Shown piece after piece: positions 17,317-25,823 of a stretch of 64,000 nt of DNA. How positions within the stretch are numbered: the stretch's first letter is position 1; every line of letters starts with the position of its first letter. Location of the stretch: positions 1 through 64,000 of the forward strand of contig NZ_WOTG01000005.1 in assembly GCF_011516925.1 (NCBI RefSeq), given 5' to 3'. The position numbers and the translations under genes are program-made. Source of the stretch: Acetobacter fabarum (GTDB taxonomy: Bacteria; Pseudomonadota; Alphaproteobacteria; Acetobacterales; Acetobacteraceae). A model generated the notes under the pieces. It was not told the origin of the DNA. It did not search any database and saw nothing but the letters and a program-made list of their open reading frames with translations.

Positions 17317-18651
17317 ATGCCACAGCCGCCCACCCAGCCCACAGCCGCCGCACGCATACCCTGCCCGGCTGGGCCTTATGGGTGGCGGCCACTGGTGCTT
17401 AGCGCGGCGCTGTTTTTCATCATCGGGTTTGTCACATGGCTGAATGGCCCGCTGATCTCTTTTGTGCGGGTCGCCTTTACCCTGAATGATCTGGCAGCAT
17501 TTATGGTGCCGCTTGTTTTTTACTTTTCCTATTTTGTCTTTTCCATCCCCGCGAGCCTGAGTGTCACACGCACCGGTTTTAAAAACGGGCTGGTTTATGC
17601 CCTGCTGGTCATGGCGGGCGGCATGGGGCTGACTGGCCAGTGCCTGCATGCGCGCTCCTACCCCGGTGCGCTGGGGGGCTTTTTGGTACTGGGCATGGGG
17701 CTGGCCCTGCTGCAGGTGGCCATTAACCCATATGTCAGCTTTCTCGGCCCTGAAAACCGCAGTGCACAGCGTATTGCCATTATGGGTATCTGCAACAAAC
17801 TGGGGGGCATTGTGGCCCCCGTTGCGCTGGCCACACTGGCCATGCGTCACATGGCCGACATATCCGCGACCCTGCCCGCCCTGACCGACCCGGTTCAACG
17901 CCTGTCTGTACAACAGGATTTTCTGAATAGTGTTTACTGGCCCTATATGGGCATGGCGTTTTTTCTGGCCCTGACTGCCCTGTGGGTTTTGCGGTCATCC
18001 CTACCGGAAATTCGTACAGATATTTGCAAAAATAGTTCTTCAAAAACAAGTTTTATAAAAATACTTCTCTCCTCCCTCAATACCCGAACCCCGCTGGGTG
18101 CCGGGGCGATGTTTTTTTATGTAGGAGTAGAAGTACTTTCCGGTGATGCCGTGGGAACCTATGCTCAGGGTTTTGGCATATCCCTTGATCAGACAAAGTT
18201 TTTTACATCCCTTACTCTTTTTTTCATGCTCTGCGGGTATGTGGCGGGGCTTGTCCTGTCCCCCCGCCTGATCACACAGGAACGCTATCTTCCCCTCTCC
18301 TGCCTGTGTGGGGGGCTGCTCAGCGTGGGAGCATGGGTTACGCACGGCTACATGTCCGTTGCCTGCGTTACCCTGCTAGGTTTTGCAAACTCCATGATAT
18401 TTCCATCCCTGTTTCCATTGGCCCTTAAAGGTTCCGGTCAACATACGGCGCAGGTTTCGGCTTTTCTGGTCATGGCATATTGCGGGGGTGGGGTTGTGCC
18501 CCAGCTTTTTGTTCTTTTAAAACCCGTCATGGGTTTTCAGGCAGCATTCACATGCCTCGCCCTTTTATCCTACGCTCTCATCACCCTGTACGCGCTCCAC
18601 TTCATGAACAGGGATTTACGCAAAACCCCGCCTATGGTGAAGGAAATCTGA
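17317..18651 (+). CDS. MFS sugar transporter of the FucP/GluP/NagP group
   Basis: Inner-membrane proton-coupled sugar carrier, 444 residues with about 12 membrane segments. Recognised by the FucP-family opening ALFFIIGFVTWLNGPLISFV, the GLALLQVAINPYVSFLGPE motif in the middle of the N-terminal half, QRIAIMGICNKLGGIVAP and SMIFPSLFPLALKG in the C-terminal half. The stop is three bases before nagA, so co-transcription is expected and N-acetylglucosamine is the likely substrate (NagP-like); glucose/galactose transport (GluP) is the alternative annotation. A mid-gene stretch around 18000-18150 is more AT-rich than the flanks. Confidence 0.85.
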   Translation: MPQPPTQPTAAARIPCPAGPYGWRPLVLSAALFFIIGFVTWLNGPLISFVRVAFTLNDLAAFMVPLVFYFSYFVFSIPASLSVTRTGFKNGLVYALLVMAGGMGLTGQCLHARSYPGALGGFLVLGMGLALLQVAINPYVSFLGPENRSAQRIAIMGICNKLGGIVAPVALATLAMRHMADISATLPALTDPVQRLSVQQDFLNSVYWPYMGMAFFLALTALWVLRSSLPEIRTDICKNSSSKTSFIKILLSSLNTRTPLGAGAMFFYVGVEVLSGDAVGTYAQGFGISLDQTKFFTSLTLFFMLCGYVAGLVLSPRLITQERYLPLSCLCGGLLSVGAWVTHGYMSVACVTLLGFANSMIFPSLFPLALKGSGQHTAQVSAFLVMAYCGGGVVPQLFVLLKPVMGFQAAFTCLALLSYALITLYALHFMNRDLRKTPPMVKEI

Positions 18652-18654
18652 AGC

Positions 18655-19761
18655 ATGACCGAACTCAGAGGGCATCTTGTTCTGCCCGAACGCATTGTTC
18701 CAGGCCATGTAACCTTTGCGGAGCAGATACAGGCCGTAACGCCAGATAACGCCGCCATTCCCGACCGTTATATTTTACCCGGCTTTATTGATGGCCATGT
18801 GCATGGCGGCAATGGAGCGGATACCATGGACGGCGTACAGGCCATTCACACACTTGCCCGCTTCCATGCCCGCCATGGCACCACCACCATACTGCCCACC
18901 ACCATTACTAGCCCTTGGGCAGACGTGCTTGGCGCACTTGCCGCCATTGCCGAAGTTTGCGGCACCACCATGCCAGACGGCCCAAACATACATGGTGCAC
19001 ACTTGGAAGGCCCGTTTGTAAGCCCGCACAAGCTGGGTGCGCAGCCTCCCCATGCCTTGGCGCCAACCCCCGAACGCGTGGCGGAAGTTCTGGCGTTTGA
19101 CTGCGTGCGCGTTGTAACCCTTGCCCCTGAACTCCCCCATGCGCAGGAAGCCATGCAGCTTTTTGCGCAGGCTGGTGTGCGGGTCAGCCTTGGGCACACC
19201 CTTGCCGGGTATGAAGAAACCGAGCAGGCCATATGCCGCATCTGCTCCGCAGGGGGCGTAACAGGCGCCACCCACCTGTTTAACGCCATGGCTGGGATAG
19301 AAAGCCGCAAGCCCGGCCCCGCGACGGCCCTGATGTGCAGCGATGCCTACGCCGAACTGATTTTTGATACGCACCACGTCCACCCCGCCACCTTCCGGCT
19401 GGCCCAGCGCGTTATGCCCGAACGCCTGCTGTTTGTAACAGACGCCATGCGGGCCGCCGGGCTACCCGATGGTCCAAGCCTTTTGGGGGGGCAGCAGGTT
19501 ATGGTGGAGCACGGCGCGGTCCGCCTGCCCGGCGGCAATCTGGCCGGAAGTGTGTTGACTCTGGATACCGCATTGCGCAACGCGGTGCAGGCGGGCCTGC
19601 CGTTGCATCAGGCCGCCGTGCTGCTCACACGCAACCCGGCCCAGTATCTGGGCCTGCATGACCGGGGCACCCTGCACGCAGGCAAACGCGCCGATTTTGT
19701 TGTGATGGATAAGGCACTCACCGTGCAGGAAGTCTGGGTGGCTGGCCAGCGCATTGCCTGA
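18655..19761 (+). CDS. nagA: N-acetylglucosamine-6-phosphate deacetylase
   Basis: Removes acetate from GlcNAc-6-phosphate. Amidohydrolase fold, 368 residues: YILPGFIDGHVHGGNGADTM (HxH metal site), HGTTTILPTT, HLEGPFVSPHKLGAQPPHA (metal-binding Glu), RVSLGHTLAGYEETEQAI (His), GVTGATHLFNAMAGIESRKP (His), LFVTDAMRAAGLPDG (catalytic Asp) and LTRNPAQYLGLHDRGTLHAG near the end. Three bases separate it from the sugar transporter; a ribosome site AAGGA sits in the end of that gene. No nagB or nagK lies in the window, so the rest of the route is elsewhere. Confidence 0.94.
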   Translation: MTELRGHLVLPERIVPGHVTFAEQIQAVTPDNAAIPDRYILPGFIDGHVHGGNGADTMDGVQAIHTLARFHARHGTTTILPTTITSPWADVLGALAAIAEVCGTTMPDGPNIHGAHLEGPFVSPHKLGAQPPHALAPTPERVAEVLAFDCVRVVTLAPELPHAQEAMQLFAQAGVRVSLGHTLAGYEETEQAICRICSAGGVTGATHLFNAMAGIESRKPGPATALMCSDAYAELIFDTHHVHPATFRLAQRVMPERLLFVTDAMRAAGLPDGPSLLGGQQVMVEHGAVRLPGGNLAGSVLTLDTALRNAVQAGLPLHQAAVLLTRNPAQYLGLHDRGTLHAGKRADFVVMDKALTVQEVWVAGQRIA

Positions 19762-19815
19762 GCAGGCCGCACACCCATCGACCCCATAACAGGGCCACCA
19801 CCCCGCGCCGTTTTG

Positions 19816-21966
19816 TTACGACTCGGGGAGGTGCAAAATCAGGTCCACACCTTTGCGGCTACCCAGAACGGCGGCTTTTTCCTTAACCGTCAGGCGGCGT
19901 TCCGCATCCGGCAGGGAGGGCGCTTCCGCCAGCTTGACCAGACCGACAAGCTGATCAGCGTTAATAGGGTCCCCCACACGGCGCTCGGCTGGCAGCATGG
20001 CAATATGCGCCTGACACAATGCGGGATCAGCCCGCAGGGCGCGCAGGGCGTCATCGGGCAGGGTTGGGGTTTGGTCCTGCGCCTCCTCATGCTCAAGCTT
20101 TTGCAGGACATCGGGGGTCTGTGTTTCTTCGGGCACCAGCAAAAGCCCTGCCCGCCTGAACCCAAGCCCCACATTCCGGCTGCTGGTAAAGGCAACCAGA
20201 GGAATGGAAAACACCAGCCCAAGCAGAACCGGCGTCATCCAGAAAAACAGGGAGGGAGAAACAACCCAAGCCCCAGCCCCCAGCACCAGCCCAAACAGGG
20301 TAAAGCGCGCGTACTGGCGCACCACTTCCATGAAGGGAATACCACCATCATCACGCCGCTGGGTATTCCAGCCGGAATCATGCCCGCTCAGGATCGAGAT
20401 AACGCCCGATGTCTGGATAAGCATGGCAATGGGTGCGATCAGGCCGCCGATCAGCGTTTCCACCAGCACGGACACAGCCGCACGGACCGGCCCACCACTG
20501 CCGCGCCGTGCCTCGGGGTCCAGCAGCAGGGCAATATAGGCCAGCAGCTTGGGGGCAAGCAGCACAACCATTGTGCCAATAAACACGTATTTGGCCTGCA
20601 CCGGGTCCACATGGGGCCAATGCGGGTACAGGAGCTTGGTATCCCCAAAATATTCAGGACGCTGAAAATGCGCCTGAAGCGAAATTAAAATCCCGGTCAG
20701 CAGGAACACCAGCCACAGGGGGGAGGTCACATACGCGCCAATGCCCACAACCATGTGCATGCGACTGACCCAGTGCAGCCCCTTGGTGGGCAGCACCTTG
20801 ACGTGTTGCAGGTTACCCTGACACCAGCGCCGGTCACGGATGGCAACATCGGTCAGCGAGGGCGGGCTTTCCTCATACGATCCATCCAGTGCGGGGATCA
20901 TGTGAATGGCCCAGCCACCACGGCGCATTAACGCGGCTTCCACAAAGTCATGGCTAAGAATATGCCCGCCAAAAGGCGGCTTGCCGGGCACATGGGGCAA
21001 CCCCGCCTGACTGGCAAAGGCGCGGGTACGAATAATGGCGTTGTGCCCCCAGTAATTGCCTTCCGAGCCATGCCACCAGGCAATGCCATACGCAATAATG
21101 GGGCCATACACACGCCCCGCAAACTGCTGCAACCGGGCGAACAGGGTGGTGCCCCCCACAATAACAGGGAGTGTCTGGATCAGCCCCACACCGGGGTTGC
21201 GTTCCATGGCATCCGCCATACGCACCAGCGTTTGGCCGGACATGACGGAATCCGCATCCAGCGTAACCATGTGGTCGTATGCTGCCCCAAAGCGGCGCAC
21301 CCATTCCCCCACATTGCCCGCCTTGCGCTCTACATTGTTGTGCCTGCGGCGGTAAAAAATACGCTCATGCCCGCCAACCTGCTCCCGCAGGGCCAGAAAA
21401 GCGGCTTCTTCCTTGACCCATACATCCGGGTTGGTCGTGTCGGAGAGGATAAACAGGTCAAAACTGCCAAGCTGCCCCGTTTCCTCCAGACTGCTGTAAA
21501 TGGCCCGCAGCCCGGCCATAACGCGATGAGGTGGTTCGTTATAGGTGGGCAGCAGCAGGGCGGTTCTGCGGGTCAGCCGGGGCAGGGGGCCTGTGCGGCG
21601 GATGCCAAGCCCAAGGCCGCCATGCGTTACCAGCGAGCAGAACCCGGCCACCGAAGAGGTGAACGCAAGGGCAATCCACATAAACAAGGCAATGAACAGC
21701 ACCAGCATGATAACGCCGAGGGCAGACACACCCGCCTCGTCCATAACCATGTGCGTGCGCCATGCCCCATACGCCGTAAGTGCGAGCGCGGACCCGATAA
21801 CCGATAGGCGGCGCAGCACAATGCTGGAAGGCGATGTGGCAGGCGTGCGCCCGCGCCCTTCCATACTGGCGGGTTTTTGCAGATTCTGGACCGGCATATC
21901 CAGCCGTGCTTCGGGGGGCAGGGCTTCAAAAGGTCGTTCAGAGGCGCCCGTATTCATATCCGGCAT
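19816..21966 (-). CDS. opgH: Glucans biosynthesis glucosyltransferase H
   Basis: Inner-membrane glucosyltransferase that makes the backbone of osmoregulated periplasmic glucans from UDP-glucose. ATG 21966 (three bases after the opgG stop) gives 716 residues; 21957 and 21993 are alternatives. Two membrane segments lie near 50-110, then the GT2 domain with LLLPTYNEPPHRVMAGLRAI, VTLDADSVMSGQTLVRMADA (DxD), and DVAIRDRRWCQGNLQHVKVL (QxxRW-like), followed by four or more further membrane segments. It is the second gene of an opgG-opgH operon. Confidence 0.94.
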   Translation of the reverse strand: MPDMNTGASERPFEALPPEARLDMPVQNLQKPASMEGRGRTPATSPSSIVLRRLSVIGSALALTAYGAWRTHMVMDEAGVSALGVIMLVLFIALFMWIALAFTSSVAGFCSLVTHGGLGLGIRRTGPLPRLTRRTALLLPTYNEPPHRVMAGLRAIYSSLEETGQLGSFDLFILSDTTNPDVWVKEEAAFLALREQVGGHERIFYRRRHNNVERKAGNVGEWVRRFGAAYDHMVTLDADSVMSGQTLVRMADAMERNPGVGLIQTLPVIVGGTTLFARLQQFAGRVYGPIIAYGIAWWHGSEGNYWGHNAIIRTRAFASQAGLPHVPGKPPFGGHILSHDFVEAALMRRGGWAIHMIPALDGSYEESPPSLTDVAIRDRRWCQGNLQHVKVLPTKGLHWVSRMHMVVGIGAYVTSPLWLVFLLTGILISLQAHFQRPEYFGDTKLLYPHWPHVDPVQAKYVFIGTMVVLLAPKLLAYIALLLDPEARRGSGGPVRAAVSVLVETLIGGLIAPIAMLIQTSGVISILSGHDSGWNTQRRDDGGIPFMEVVRQYARFTLFGLVLGAGAWVVSPSLFFWMTPVLLGLVFSIPLVAFTSSRNVGLGFRRAGLLLVPEETQTPDVLQKLEHEEAQDQTPTLPDDALRALRADPALCQAHIAMLPAERRVGDPINADQLVGLVKLAEAPSLPDAERRLTVKEKAAVLGSRKGVDLILHLPES

Positions 21967-21968
21967 AA

Positions 21969-23513
21969 TCAGGGCGTCCACCGGTACAGCCACTGTTCGG
22001 AAATGGGGCCAGAATCCGTTTCCAGCACCGCACTCAGGTCAGCGACCTTGGCATCCCCCGGAATAAACTCAAACGTAGTACGGATTCCGTTAATAGCCGG
22101 ATTAGGCTCGACAACCACATTCTGGATTGTGCCCGCCGATGTTTTGGGCGTGACATGGAAATGCGTGTCCTTTGGCAGATGCTCAAAGGGAGTGCCCATA
22201 AAGTCTATGGCAAAGAAACGGGCATCATTATTATCCACCACCGAACCCACGCGGGTCGCGCCTATACGGGCCAGCGGTGTGGGGAAGGGCGCATCCCACC
22301 CCCAGTACATGCGGTAGGTAAAGTGGTATTCCTGCCCCGCGCGCAAGGGTTCCTTGGGCCGCCAGAAGGAGACGATGTTATCGTTCACTTCGTTGGGGGT
22401 GGGGATTTCCACCAGATCAACCCAGCCAGCACCCCAGTCCCCGATCGGTTCGATCCACAGGGAAGGGCGTTTTTCGTAATGCAGGGCAAGGTCTTCGTAA
22501 TCATGGAAGGCGCGCCGGCGCTGCATCAGCCCGAACCCACGGGGGGACACATCCGAGAACGTCGAAAACTGGAGATCCAGCGGATTGCGCAGCGGGCGGT
22601 AAAGCTGCTGGTCCGCACCGGTCCACATTTGCAGGGCTTCGCTGTCATGCGCTGCGGGGCGCCAGTCATCGACGTGGTTATGGTCGTTAACATCAAAATA
22701 GAACATGCCGGTCAGGGGAGCGATACCGGACTGCTCGATCTTGGCGCGCGGGAACAGGGTTGTCTGCACGTCAAACACAGTGTTGTCGCCCGGGCGGATG
22801 GTAAAGCGGAAGGCCCCTGTTACCGTCGGGCTGTCCAGCAGGGCATGCACAACAATGGACTGTACGCCCGGCTGCGGTTTTTCCAGCCAGAATGCCCGGA
22901 ACAGTGCGAATTCTTCCCCTTTTGGATCCCCCGTACCATTGGCGAATCCACGGGCGGAAAGCCCATAATCCTGCCCCTTGGCCACAGCCCGGAAGTAGGA
23001 CGCCCCCAGAAATACGCAGAACTCCTCCATAACACCGGGGGTGTTAATGGCGGTACGCAGGCGGACACCGGCAAAACCCAGATCATCCGTAACCCGCAAG
23101 GCGGGGTCGGAATAAGTGAACAGGTCGGGGGAGTAGGGCACAGTGCCAGCCTGCCCGTCCCGGACCTCATAAATTTCTATGCGGGGACGGTAGAGAAAAC
23201 CGCGGGGGAAGAACTCCACGTCAAACGCAAGGTTGTCCCCTGCCCACAAGGCGCGGTCGGGCCGGTAGGCAATGCCCCGATACTGGTCAAACGTCAGATT
23301 ATCCAACGCTTTGGGCAGGCTCTGCCCCGGCGGATGATACTCCGCATTGGCCAGCCTGCGGGCAATCTGGATTACGGTGCTATCATCAAACTTGCCGGTG
23401 GCGCCACTCAGCCCCTCCGCCCGTGCCTTACGGGCGACTCCGCCAACGAGCGATGCCAAAGTCACGCCCGCCCCGGCCCGAATGACCCCGCGTCGCTGTA
23501 CGTTTGATGACAC
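21969..23513 (-). CDS. opgG: Periplasmic glucan biosynthesis protein OpgG/OpgD, Tat-exported
   Basis: Periplasmic partner of OpgH, 514 residues. Starts at GTG 23513, seven bases behind GGGAG. The N-terminus QRRGVIRAGAGVTLASLVGG is a twin-arginine signal ending near ARKARAEG, as in OpgD. The mature protein shows FDQYRGIAYRPDRALWAGDN, FYFDVNDHNHVDDWRPAAHD, LDLQFSTFSDVSPRGFGLMQ and PSLWIEPIGDWGAGWVDLVE, all hallmarks of the MdoG family. Upstream, on the same strand after a 61-base gap, lies a ModE-type regulator gene. Confidence 0.92.
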   Translation of the reverse strand: MSSNVQRRGVIRAGAGVTLASLVGGVARKARAEGLSGATGKFDDSTVIQIARRLANAEYHPPGQSLPKALDNLTFDQYRGIAYRPDRALWAGDNLAFDVEFFPRGFLYRPRIEIYEVRDGQAGTVPYSPDLFTYSDPALRVTDDLGFAGVRLRTAINTPGVMEEFCVFLGASYFRAVAKGQDYGLSARGFANGTGDPKGEEFALFRAFWLEKPQPGVQSIVVHALLDSPTVTGAFRFTIRPGDNTVFDVQTTLFPRAKIEQSGIAPLTGMFYFDVNDHNHVDDWRPAAHDSEALQMWTGADQQLYRPLRNPLDLQFSTFSDVSPRGFGLMQRRRAFHDYEDLALHYEKRPSLWIEPIGDWGAGWVDLVEIPTPNEVNDNIVSFWRPKEPLRAGQEYHFTYRMYWGWDAPFPTPLARIGATRVGSVVDNNDARFFAIDFMGTPFEHLPKDTHFHVTPKTSAGTIQNVVVEPNPAINGIRTTFEFIPGDAKVADLSAVLETDSGPISEQWLYRWTP

Positions 23514-23574
23514 TTTAATCTCCCGCTATGACCAATAACTCTCTGGCGCGATTGTACCTACGCCATGCATTTTG

Positions 23575-23949
23575 TCACTCAGATAAGGTTTTTTGGAGGC
23601 ATTCGGCCGCAGGTGCCAGCAGGGCTTCCATCTGGCTGATACCAGAACGGGCCGCCTGTGCCGCGTCACGCTCGATCTGGCGATAAAGTGCCAGAACGGT
23701 TTTGCCTGTCTCGGTCAGGAATGCGCCACCACCCCCGCCAGGCCGGGTCATGACCAGCGGCTCCACAAAAAGCTGGTTCAGGTTATCCACCAAAAGCCAC
23801 GTACGCCGGTAAGACATACCCATGGCACGCCCTGCCGCAGAAATAGAGCCAGTTTCGGCCAACTGCTCCAGCAGGCGAACCTTGCCATGCCCCAGAGCGG
23901 CACGTCCATCGGCATCAACCCGCAATGTCAGTCTCAGTCGGCCTGTCAT
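23575..23949 (-). CDS. Single-domain ModE-type winged-helix regulator
   Basis: 124-residue protein equal to the N-terminal DNA-binding domain of ModE: LTLRVDADGRAALGHGKVRL, LLEQLAETGSISAAGRAMGM, SYRRTWLLVDNLNQLFVEPL, and GGGGGAFLTETGKTVLALYR. The C-terminal molybdate-binding (TOBE/Di-Mop) domains are missing, so it cannot sense molybdate in the E. coli manner. Many alphaproteobacteria have such short LysR-like molybdenum regulators. No mod transport genes lie nearby; it precedes opgG on the same strand and may or may not be co-transcribed with it. Confidence 0.85.
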   Translation of the reverse strand: MTGRLRLTLRVDADGRAALGHGKVRLLEQLAETGSISAAGRAMGMSYRRTWLLVDNLNQLFVEPLVMTRPGGGGGAFLTETGKTVLALYRQIERDAAQAARSGISQMEALLAPAAECLQKTLSE

Positions 23950-24013
23950 GATCTCTGCTTTTCAGTCATAAGTAGCTCCGTGCAACACCACGCATAAAGA
24001 GCGGAACCTTGGT

Positions 24014-24529
24014 ATGAACACTTCGCGCGCAGATACCATCTGGCGTTTGATGACGCCAGATGATCTTGCCCACGTTACAGCACTGGCTGGCAGTGTGCAC
24101 CCTGACTACCCCGAAGATACAGATATTTTTGCCGAACGCCTGCGCCTTGCCCCCACAGGCTGCCTGAGCCTGATGCTGGACGGAATGTTAGCGGGCTACC
24201 TGATCAGCCACCCGTGGCGGGGGCTGCTTTCCCCCCCATTGAACACCCTGCTCGGTGCCCTGCCCGCTCCGGCGGACCGCTGGTATATTCATGATGTGGC
24301 CATAGCCCCGGCCGGGCGCGGCAGGGGCTATGCACAAATGGCCATTGCCCGGGCCGAAGAGGCCGCGCGCACAGCGGGCCTGAACACACTGACCCTGACA
24401 TCCACCTGCCATGCCCTTCAGTTCTGGGCGCGGCAGGGGTTTGTGCCAGATGTGATCAGTGCGGAAGAACAGGCCATTCTGGCATCATACGACCCACAGG
24501 CCTGCCTGCTCTCCCGCCGTATCGGGTAG
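24014..24529 (+). CDS. GNAT family N-acetyltransferase
   Basis: 171-residue single-domain acetyltransferase. The acetyl-CoA site is seen in VAIAPAGRGRGYAQMAIARA (R/Q-x-x-G-x-G/A) after the strand YIHDVAIAP, with the late beta-bulge region LTSTCHALQFWARQGFVPD. N-terminus WRLMTPDDLAHVTALAGSVH is a common GNAT opening. Substrate unknown. It converges with recA; its TAG stop directly abuts the recA stop with no spacer and no visible terminator between them. Confidence 0.85.
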   Translation: MNTSRADTIWRLMTPDDLAHVTALAGSVHPDYPEDTDIFAERLRLAPTGCLSLMLDGMLAGYLISHPWRGLLSPPLNTLLGALPAPADRWYIHDVAIAPAGRGRGYAQMAIARAEEAARTAGLNTLTLTSTCHALQFWARQGFVPDVISAEEQAILASYDPQACLLSRRIG

Positions 24530-25561
24530 TTAGTCTTCGCCCTCGGCATCATGCTCGGGGGCGACCATCATGGCTTCAGCCACAACGCCTGCATGTTCAC
24601 GCACCTTGCGCTCAATATCCGCCGCCATTTCCGGGTGATCACGCAGGAACTGCTTAGCGTTCTCACGCCCCTGACCAATACGCTGGCTGTCGTAGGAGAA
24701 CCATGCGCCAGATTTTTCTACCACGCCGGCCTTCACACCAAGGTCGATGAGTTCCCCCACCTTGCTGATGCCTTCACCGTACATGATGTCAAACTCGACC
24801 TGACGGAAGGGCGGGGCCATCTTGTTTTTGACGACCTTGACGCGCGTCTGGTTGCCCGTGACCTCGTCCTTGTCCTTGATCGAGCCGATGCGGCGGATAT
24901 CCAGACGGACAGAAGAATAGAACTTGAGCGCATTCCCGCCCGTTGTGGTTTCGGGGTTGCCGAACATCACACCGATTTTAAGGCGGATCTGGTTCAAAAA
25001 GATCATCAGCGTATTGGAACGTGCGACTGTGCCGGTCAGCTTACGCAAGGCCTGGCTCATCAGGCGGGCATGCAGGCCCACATGGCTGTCGCCCATATCG
25101 CCTTCAAGTTCGGCACGGGGCACAAGGGCAGCCACACTGTCCACCACCAGCACGTCAATCGCCCCTGACCGCACCAGGGTATCAGCAATTTCGAGCGCCT
25201 GTTCACCCGCATCAGGCTGGCTGATCAGCAGGTTATCAACATCCACGCCCAGTTTTTTAGCGTAGCCGGGGTCCAGCGCGTGTTCGGCATCAATAAATGC
25301 GCAGGTGCCGCCCCGTTTCTGCGCCTCTGCAATGGCGTGCAGCGCCAGCGTGGTTTTACCCGAGCTTTCCGGCCCGTAAATTTCCACCACACGGCCACGG
25401 GGCAGACCACCAATGCCCAGAGCAATATCCAGCCCGAGCGAGCCGGTGGAGATGACATCCGACTGTTCCTTGGGCCGCTGGCCCAGCCGCATGACGGACC
25501 CTTTGCCAAAAGCCCGTTCAATCTGCCCAAGAGCGCCTTCCAGCGCCTTTGCCTTATCCAT
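24530..25561 (-). CDS. recA: Recombinase RecA
   Basis: DNA strand exchange and SOS coprotease, 343 residues. Visible: [20 protein letters not shown], Walker [41 protein letters not shown], the Walker B strand [20 protein letters not shown], the L2 loop [20 protein letters not shown] and the acidic C-terminal tail ending HDAEGED. Conserved over its whole length. A promoter with an overlapping 23-base palindrome lies about 175 bases upstream, which fits SOS control by LexA. Confidence 0.98.
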   Translation of the reverse strand: MDKAKALEGALGQIERAFGKGSVMRLGQRPKEQSDVISTGSLGLDIALGIGGLPRGRVVEIYGPESSGKTTLALHAIAEAQKRGGTCAFIDAEHALDPGYAKKLGVDVDNLLISQPDAGEQALEIADTLVRSGAIDVLVVDSVAALVPRAELEGDMGDSHVGLHARLMSQALRKLTGTVARSNTLMIFLNQIRLKIGVMFGNPETTTGGNALKFYSSVRLDIRRIGSIKDKDEVTGNQTRVKVVKNKMAPPFRQVEFDIMYGEGISKVGELIDLGVKAGVVEKSGAWFSYDSQRIGQGRENAKQFLRDHPEMAADIERKVREHAGVVAEAMMVAPEHDAEGED

Positions 25562-25736
25562 TCTCTACCATTCCCTCAGCTTATGAGCCGAACAACCAGA
25601 CCGGGCCCCCGCGTGACCCCGAGCCTGAAACCTGTTGGTTCAGGTTTAAAACCCCTGCCACAAACATTTTTGCTCCGCAACGCGCCGCCACGAAGGCTCA
25701 GGCCCCGGCACAAACCCCGTTAAGAATTTGGACCCG

Positions 25737-25773
25737 TTTTGTTCTATTATAGAACAAAAGAAAAACATAGCAA
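25737..25773 (-). promoter_or_regulatory. recA promoter with overlapping palindromic operator (candidate LexA site)
   Basis: A perfect 23-base palindrome occupies 25737-25759 (arms TTTTGTTCTAT and ATAGAACAAAA around one T). On the recA strand it includes a perfect -10, TATAAT (25751-25746), with TTGCTA 16 bases upstream (25773-25768) as -35. A repressor on the palindrome would cover the -10 element. The core is GTTC-N7-GAAC, whereas the published alphaproteobacterial LexA box is the direct repeat GTTC-N7-GTTC, so the LexA assignment is inference. Confidence 0.7.
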
Positions 25774-25823
25774 GGGCGGCATGCTGCTCCAGCACGCCAC
25801 CCCTGATTTTTATAACGCCAGAC

